In this document: piece after piece, positions 59,482-64,000 of the stretch
How the letters are laid out: every line of letters begins with the position of its first letter
How positions within the stretch are numbered: the first letter of the stretch is position 1
From: Amycolatopsis sp. NBRC 101858
Lineage (GTDB): Bacteria > Actinomycetota > Actinomycetes > Mycobacteriales > Pseudonocardiaceae
Length of the DNA: 64,000 nucleotides
Assembly: GCF_030269325.1 (NCBI RefSeq)
Contig: NZ_BSTD01000004.1
Location: 918,925 to 982,924 of the forward strand
Direction of reading: 5' to 3'
Position numbers and translations under genes: made by a program
Notes under the pieces: generated by a model
Told to the model about the DNA's origin: nothing
Databases searched by the model: none
What the model saw: the letters and a program-made list of their open reading frames with translations, nothing else

Positions 59482-60705
59482 ATGAACCCCGTGTTCTGGC
59501 GGCTGTGGTCCGCCGCCGGCCTGTCCAGCCTCGCCGACGGCGTCCTCAAGGTCGCGTTACCGCTGGTCGCGGTCGGCTACACCCGCGAGCCCGCGCTCAT
59601 CGCCGGCCTCGCGTTCGCCTTCAGCCTGCCGTGGCTGCTGTTCGCGCTGCCCGCCGGCGCGCTGGTCGACCGGCTCGACCGCCGCCGCGCGATGCTCGCC
59701 GCCAACCTCGTGCGCGGCGGGCTGCTCGCCGGCGTCACGCTGCTGACCGTGTTCGGCGGGGGATCGATCTGGGCGCTGTACGTCGCCGCCGTGGGCGTCG
59801 GGTGCGCCGAGACGATCTACGACACCGCCGCTCAGTCGATCGTCCCGCAGGTCGTCGGGCGGGCGCAGCTGGCCCGCGCCAACGGCCGGATGTTCGCCGC
59901 CGAGCAGACGGCCAACGAGTTCGCCGGCCCGCCCCTCGCCGGGGTGCTGGCCGCGGCCGGCGTCCTCGCCGCGCTCGTCACGCCGGTGGCGCTGTGGGCC
60001 GTCGCGGTCGCGGCCCTGCTGCTCGTGCGCGGGGAGTACCGGATCCCGCGCGAAAAGCCCACCACCCTGCGCGCGGACATCGCCGAAGGGCTGCGGTTCC
60101 TGGTGCGCCACAAGGTGTTGCGGACGTTCTCGGTCATGGTCGGCACGTTCAACTTCGCCACCGGCGCGACCTTCGCCGTCATCGTCCTCTACGCGGTGGG
60201 TCCCAGATCGGCGATGGGCCTGTCCGCACCGGCGTTCGGGCTGCTGATGGCCACGAGCGCCGCGGGCGGGCTCACCGGGTCGCTGGTCGCCGAAGTGGTG
60301 GAGCGCCGGCTCGGCCGCGTCCGCGCCCTGTGGATCTCCTGGCTCACCGGCGGGCTCTCGGTCGGCACGCTCGCGGTGACCGCGAACCCGTACGCCGTCG
60401 GTGCCGGGTTCTTCGTCGGCGGCGCGGGCGTCATGATGTCGAACGTCGTGATGGTGTCGCTGCGCCAGCGGCTGACCCCGGACCGGCTCCTGGGCCGGCT
60501 CAACAGCAGCTACCGGCTCGTCGCGTGGGGGACGAAGTCCCTGGGTGCCCTCGCGGGCGGTGCGATCGCGCAGGGCCTGGGGCTGCACGCGGTGTTCGTG
60601 GTCATGGCGGTCCTGGCCTTCGCGGTGCTCGCGGGCCTGCTCGTCGTCACCGAAGACGCGCTCGTGGCGGCCGAGCGCGATCAGAGCGGGTGCGTCTCCG
60701 CGTAG
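59482..60705 (+). CDS. MFS transporter, efflux type
   Basis: 407 residues, about twelve membrane helices, with the MFS cytoplasmic loop ALVDRLDRRRAMLAANL between helices 2 and 3. It resembles the enterobactin-exporter/macrolide-efflux branch (MFS_3). Exports a drug or metabolite by proton antiport. ATG 59482 begins only 17 bp after the last operator box, so repression by the ArsR-type neighbour is expected. Confidence 0.88.
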   Translation: MNPVFWRLWSAAGLSSLADGVLKVALPLVAVGYTREPALIAGLAFAFSLPWLLFALPAGALVDRLDRRRAMLAANLVRGGLLAGVTLLTVFGGGSIWALYVAAVGVGCAETIYDTAAQSIVPQVVGRAQLARANGRMFAAEQTANEFAGPPLAGVLAAAGVLAALVTPVALWAVAVAALLLVRGEYRIPREKPTTLRADIAEGLRFLVRHKVLRTFSVMVGTFNFATGATFAVIVLYAVGPRSAMGLSAPAFGLLMATSAAGGLTGSLVAEVVERRLGRVRALWISWLTGGLSVGTLAVTANPYAVGAGFFVGGAGVMMSNVVMVSLRQRLTPDRLLGRLNSSYRLVAWGTKSLGALAGGAIAQGLGLHAVFVVMAVLAFAVLAGLLVVTEDALVAAERDQSGCVSA

Positions 60706-61031
60706 GCCGTCCAGACCTTCTTCGGCACGCACATCCGCCACGCGTCCAGGACGAGTTCGCGCATCTCGTCGGCGTCGATCGCGGCGAGGCGGCAGCGCAC
60801 CCACTGGTAGCGCAGGTCCGAAGGCTCGGGCATGAGGAACTTCTCCGGTTCGCCCGCGACCAGCGCTTCCCGTTGGTCACGGGGAAACCCGAAGCCCAGC
60901 TCGGTCTCGTCCCGCGACAGCGCGGCGAACACGATCTGCCCGACGCGGAACTTGGCCCGGTCACGCACGAACGCCTCGTAGGCGCGGGGGAGCGTCAGGG
61001 CGAACGCGCGGACCTCGTCACCGGTGACCAT
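60681..61031 (-). CDS. MmcQ/YjbR family protein
   Basis: 116 residues, MmcQ/YjbR-type double-wing fold (VRAFALTLPRAYEAFVRDRA, LRYQWVRCRLAAIDADEMRELV). Usually a predicted DNA-binding or nucleotide-associated protein of unknown role. ATG 61029-61031 has AGGA 8 bases upstream; ATG 61038-61040 is possible. Its 3' end overlaps the MFS gene by 25 bp. Confidence 0.82.
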   Translation of the reverse strand: MVTGDEVRAFALTLPRAYEAFVRDRAKFRVGQIVFAALSRDETELGFGFPRDQREALVAGEPEKFLMPEPSDLRYQWVRCRLAAIDADEMRELVLDAWRMCVPKKVWTAYAETHPL

Positions 61032-61051
61032 GGTGTCCATCCTGCCGCAAA

Positions 61052-61079
61052 AGCCGGCGGCGCGAGTGCGCCGCCGGCT
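61052..61079 (-). terminator. Terminator of the DUF1996 gene
   Basis: Perfect 12-bp stem AGCCGGCGGCGC / GCGCCGCCGGCT with a 4-nt loop; on the minus strand it is followed by TTTTG. It begins 13 bp after the DUF1996 stop. Confidence 0.88.
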
Positions 61080-61092
61080 CTTGCGCGGGAAC

Positions 61093-62523
61093 TCAGGCCC
61101 GGCAGGTCTTACCGCGGTTCACGCAGTTGACCAGCCCGTTCATGATCCGCTGCGACATCACGTTGGCGAAGTCGTCGTGGTCGGACAACGGGTTGTGCTT
61201 CTCCTGCGGGAAAGCGTCCACTTTGTACTGCTTCTTGACCTGGATGTCGTGCGGGATGTCGTAGGTCAGCGAGATCTGCAGCTGCGGGACGGCCTTGAAC
61301 CCCTTGGCGCACCGGCCGAACTGGTCCGGGAACACGATGTGCGTGCGGTGGTTGGCGCTGTCGGTGTTCTTCCCGTCCCAGCAGCTCGGGAACGTGTGGA
61401 TCCGCTTGACCTTGCTGTTCGGCGGGCAGATCGGGTACTTGTCCGTGACGCGGTTCTCGAACCCGGAGCACGTCCAGCTCGCGCGGGCGTTGGCCGGCCC
61501 GTTGGTCGACTGCTTCGCGTCGCCGTAGAGCACGCGCAGGAACTTGGGCATCGCCACGACCTTGCCGACCGGGCTGCCGCGGAAGGTGATCTGGACCTTC
61601 TGCGGGCGCAGGATCTTGCCGTCGTTGCCCGGCAGCTCGTTGTTCTCGTCCTGCCCGGGCAGCGCGCCGCCCGCGGTGCTGCTCGGCGGCGGGGTGGGCG
61701 TCCCGGTGTCCTTGCCCGGCTTCGGTGCGCACGGCGCGAGGCCGCCGAGGTCCTGCGGCTTCGGCGCGAACCGGGCGATGATGGTGGCGATCCGCTCGAG
61801 GATCGCGGCGCGCCGGTCCTTCAGCGGGCCGAGGATGGAGTTCTGCACGAAGTTCGCGCCGCCCTGGCCCTGCGTCTGCGCGACGCGCTGGTTGGCCTCG
61901 TCGGTCTGCGTGTCGAGCTGGTCGAGGTTGCTGTCGACCTCGGCCATGGCCTGGTCCGGGACGTCGGTGAGCTTGCTCGCGACGTCCGGGCACGCGACCT
62001 GGACGGTCTTGGCCTCCTGGTCGGCCTGCACGCGGTCGCCGTCCGGCTTCTTCGCGGGCTCGTTCTTCTCTTCTTCGCCGGTGTCGATGCGCACGACGGG
62101 CCAGAAGTAGGCGGACTTGTCGCCGTTGCGGCAGGTGGTGCCGGCCTTGACGAGGCTCTTGTTGTTCGAGTCGGCGTTCGTCGAAAGGTTGCCGACGTAG
62201 TCGTGCAGGTGCTGGGCGCCGTTGCGGACGCCGGGCTGGGCGATGAAGTTGTCGGGGTTGAAGTGGCCGTTCTCGTTGCGGCCGCAGTCGACGGTGAAGG
62301 TGCCGGTCGACGCGCCGTACACCGGGCGCGGGTCGAACTGGTTCGGCTGGACCTTGAGGATGTCGACGAAGAAGGCGGGGTTGGCCTCGTCGGCGCTCGC
62401 TTCACCGGTGTTGCCGGTGGTCGTCGCGACGACGATGCCGCCGACCGCGAGCGCGAGGGCGAGGCCGCCGGTCGCGATCTTCGTTCTGCGGGAGATGCGA
62501 TGGCGCCCTTGGGTGCGGGACAT
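61093..62523 (-). CDS. Secreted DUF1996 protein with long central insertion
   Basis: 476 residues. Basic N-terminus and signal helix (IATGGLALALAVGGIVVATT). DUF1996 signatures lie on both sides of an insert: HLHDYVGNLSTNADS and YFWPVVRID before it, FLRVLYGDAKQS, TFPSCWDGKN and HRTHIVFPDQFGRC after it. The insert, about 150-315, contains helical Gln/Asp-rich and Pro/Thr-rich segments. DUF1996 proteins are secreted, found in fungi and actinomycetes, function unknown. GGAGG precedes ATG 62521-62523. A C-terminal pair of Cys (NCVNRGKTC) closes the protein. Confidence 0.85.
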   Translation of the reverse strand: MSRTQGRHRISRRTKIATGGLALALAVGGIVVATTTGNTGEASADEANPAFFVDILKVQPNQFDPRPVYGASTGTFTVDCGRNENGHFNPDNFIAQPGVRNGAQHLHDYVGNLSTNADSNNKSLVKAGTTCRNGDKSAYFWPVVRIDTGEEEKNEPAKKPDGDRVQADQEAKTVQVACPDVASKLTDVPDQAMAEVDSNLDQLDTQTDEANQRVAQTQGQGGANFVQNSILGPLKDRRAAILERIATIIARFAPKPQDLGGLAPCAPKPGKDTGTPTPPPSSTAGGALPGQDENNELPGNDGKILRPQKVQITFRGSPVGKVVAMPKFLRVLYGDAKQSTNGPANARASWTCSGFENRVTDKYPICPPNSKVKRIHTFPSCWDGKNTDSANHRTHIVFPDQFGRCAKGFKAVPQLQISLTYDIPHDIQVKKQYKVDAFPQEKHNPLSDHDDFANVMSQRIMNGLVNCVNRGKTCRA

Positions 62524-63095
62524 GGATGGATCCTCCGGGGGTGTCGGGCTGGCGGGAATGCGCGACACTGGCGGGCCGAGCCCAGGCTCGTGCCCACCAG
62601 ACTGAGACATTCAGAAGCAGCGTCGGCGGGACGGAACGATCCCCGGCTGGTCCACCGACCCGACATCGGTGGATGCGCCGCCACCTGCCCGTGGCCGCGC
62701 CGTCAACCGGCTGGTTATCGTTCCGTGATGGAAGCTACACCGGGGTTTGACACCGGGCAAGAAGAGATTTCCGGCAATTACCAACCGTCAGTCCGGGGTT
62801 CCGTTTGCGTAGTCGCGGGTGGTCGCGAAAAGGCGTCAGGAATCGACCAAGAATGGCGTACGCGAAAAAAGCGGGCATGACGGCCCGCAACTGGATCACG
62901 CTGGGGTGCCGCGCGTGTCCCTCTCCGGCGTACTCGGGTGTGCGGTCATCCTGGGCCGCTGACCGGGGCGTTGTCCAGCTCCGGAGGGTGTGGCGAAAAA
63001 CTTTGAACCGACCTGAACCCGCATCCGTATACCTGGGTGAGACCCGCCGAATGCCCGCTGGCCGAATGTCGCGCGGCGCGGCAGAATCCGTGCCC
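62524..63095. other. 572-bp intergenic region
   Basis: Divergent gap between the DUF1996 and agmatinase-like genes. It holds a TCCACCGA-N7-TCGGTGGA hairpin at 62651-62673 and a less GC-rich stretch at about 62710-62870. No open frame here has both a ribosome site and protein-like composition. A TTGAAC ... TATACC pair (63003-63033, 19-bp spacer) may be the promoter of the agmatinase-like gene. Confidence 0.6.
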
Positions 63096-64000
63096 ATGGC
63101 ACGGTACGGAACCCAGTTCGGCCCGGACATCACATTCCTGGGCGTCGAGCGGTGCGATTGGGCGGACGCCGCCACTTATCGCGACGCCGACGTCGTCATT
63201 CTCGGCGCCCCGTTCGACGGCGGGACCTCCCACCGCCCGGGGACCCGGTTCGGCCCGCAGTACATCCGCCAGAGCTGCTACCTCCCGCACGACGGCTCGC
63301 GCCCGTCGCTGGCGATGCGCGTCGACGGGCTCAAGGACCTGGCGGTCTACGACGCCGGCGACGTCGAGATGTACTCGGGCGACGCCGAGCGCTCGGTGCG
63401 TTCGCTGCAGGAGGCCGTGCACGCGGTCACCGCGAACGGCGCGATCCCGCTCGTCCTCGGCGGCGACCACACGATCGCCTGGCCGGACGCCGCCGGCGTC
63501 GCCCAGCACGTGGGGCAGGGGCGGGTGTCGATGATCCACTTCGACGCGCACGCCGACACCGGTGACATCGCGTTCGGCTCCCTGGTCGGGCACGGCCAGC
63601 CGATGCGCCGCCTGATCGAGTCCGGCGCGGTCCGCGGCGACCGGTTCCTCCAGATCGGCCTGCGCGGCTACTGGCCCGAACCGGCGACGCTGGACTGGAT
63701 GGCGTCGCAGCGGATGCGGTCGTACGAGATGACCGAAGTCGTCGCGCGCGGGCTCGACGAGTGCCTCACCGAGGCGTTCGGGATCGCGCTCGACGAGTGC
63801 GACGGCGTGTTCCTGTCGGTGGACATCGACGTCTGCGACCCGGGCCACGCGCCGGGCACGGGCACGCCGGAACCGGGCGGGCTGACGGCCCGCCAGCTGC
63901 TGGACTCGGTCCGGCGGATAGCGTACGAGCTGCCGGTGGCGGGGATCGACGTCGTCGAGGTGTCCCCGCCGTACGACCAGGCGGAGATCACGTCGTTCCT
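63096..64000 (+). CDS. Agmatinase/ureohydrolase family protein, partial at window edge
   Basis: 301 codons, open to the end of the window. All Mn-binding motifs of the arginase/agmatinase fold are visible in order: GGDHT, HFDAHADTGD and SVDIDVCDPGHAPG, with the N-terminal GAPFDGGTSHRPGTRFGP loop of the agmatinase branch. It hydrolyses a guanidino compound to urea and an amine; agmatine, guanidinobutyrate or guanidinopropionate are all possible. ATG 63096 is the first in-frame start before the conserved region. Only a few C-terminal residues should be missing. Confidence 0.92.
   Translation, partial: MARYGTQFGPDITFLGVERCDWADAATYRDADVVILGAPFDGGTSHRPGTRFGPQYIRQSCYLPHDGSRPSLAMRVDGLKDLAVYDAGDVEMYSGDAERSVRSLQEAVHAVTANGAIPLVLGGDHTIAWPDAAGVAQHVGQGRVSMIHFDAHADTGDIAFGSLVGHGQPMRRLIESGAVRGDRFLQIGLRGYWPEPATLDWMASQRMRSYEMTEVVARGLDECLTEAFGIALDECDGVFLSVDIDVCDPGHAPGTGTPEPGGLTARQLLDSVRRIAYELPVAGIDVVEVSPPYDQAEITSF

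Noticed and set aside
62524..63095. Small genes or an RNA gene in the 572-bp gap
   Set aside because: Frames there lack ribosome sites and protein-like composition, and no tRNA or riboswitch-like fold was recognised beyond one 8-bp hairpin.

Overview
The window looks like chromosomal DNA of a high-GC actinomycete, most probably Pseudonocardiaceae and Amycolatopsis-like. The basis is very high GC with GTG/TTG starts, a mycobacterial/rhodococcal-type propane monooxygenase cluster, DasABC-type sugar uptake without its own ATPase, DUF574/SAV2177-type methyltransferase and DUF1996 proteins, and a rifamycin-resistance pair (rox-helR) behind a rifamycin-associated element. The genus is an inference. 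No rRNA, tRNA, CRISPR array, insertion sequence or integrase was seen.

Layout. 1-9.2 kb: small regulator/target pairs (NmrA-like/TetR, PucR-type regulator/beta-propeller, MarR/DUF4142, TetR/FAD monooxygenase), several with clear palindromic operators. 7.4-18.5 kb: propane-oxidation locus with the MimR-type activator, a small unknown protein, the four-component diiron monooxygenase mimABCD (prmABCD), an amidohydrolase, a DUF59/MIP18 protein, a Zn alcohol dehydrogenase and a dedicated GroEL. Two copies of a GTCTCA-N3-TGAGAC palindrome lie in front of the small gene and mimA. 18.6-24.5 kb: small membrane proteins, the rox-helR operon with its RAE and terminator, and a GNAT/TetR pair that overlap by 146 bp. 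24.5-30.2 kb: epoxide hydrolase, SDR, MarR/glutathionyl-hydroquinone-reductase-like pair, YceI protein, TetR and a pentapeptide-repeat protein. 30.2-39.5 kb: LacI regulator, sugar-binding lipoprotein, two permeases and a GH31 enzyme in one operon, divergent from a large secreted GH3 enzyme, with two matching LacI-type operators. 39.5-46.6 kb: methyltransferase, P450, secreted alpha/beta hydrolase, PAS-GGDEF-EAL protein, a decayed tandem duplication, nitroreductase and Zn-ribbon protein. 46.6-51 kb: EtfD-like membrane Fe-S reductase, a modification-reader-like/CBS/HEPN-like fusion and an FHA membrane protein. 51.2-55.8 kb: dasABC-like importer plus GH3 N-acetylglucosaminidase behind DasR-like sites. 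55.9-64 kb: secreted SH3/NlpC-like protein, a two-gene unit (coiled-coil protein plus collagen-like membrane protein), ArsR/MFS pair, MmcQ-like protein, DUF1996 protein and the start of an agmatinase-family gene cut by the window edge.

How it works together. Propane would be hydroxylated by MimABCD and the alcohol oxidised by the adjacent dehydrogenase, with the GroEL paralogue folding the hydroxylase. Neither sugar importer has an ATPase, so a shared MsiK-like ATPase elsewhere is expected. The least explained element is the single-gene protein at 48715-50214. It joins a PUA/EVE-like N-terminal domain, of the kind found in front of Mrr-type restriction nucleases, to a CBS pair and a C-terminal HEPN-like R-x4-H motif, and may be an undescribed defence or stress effector.
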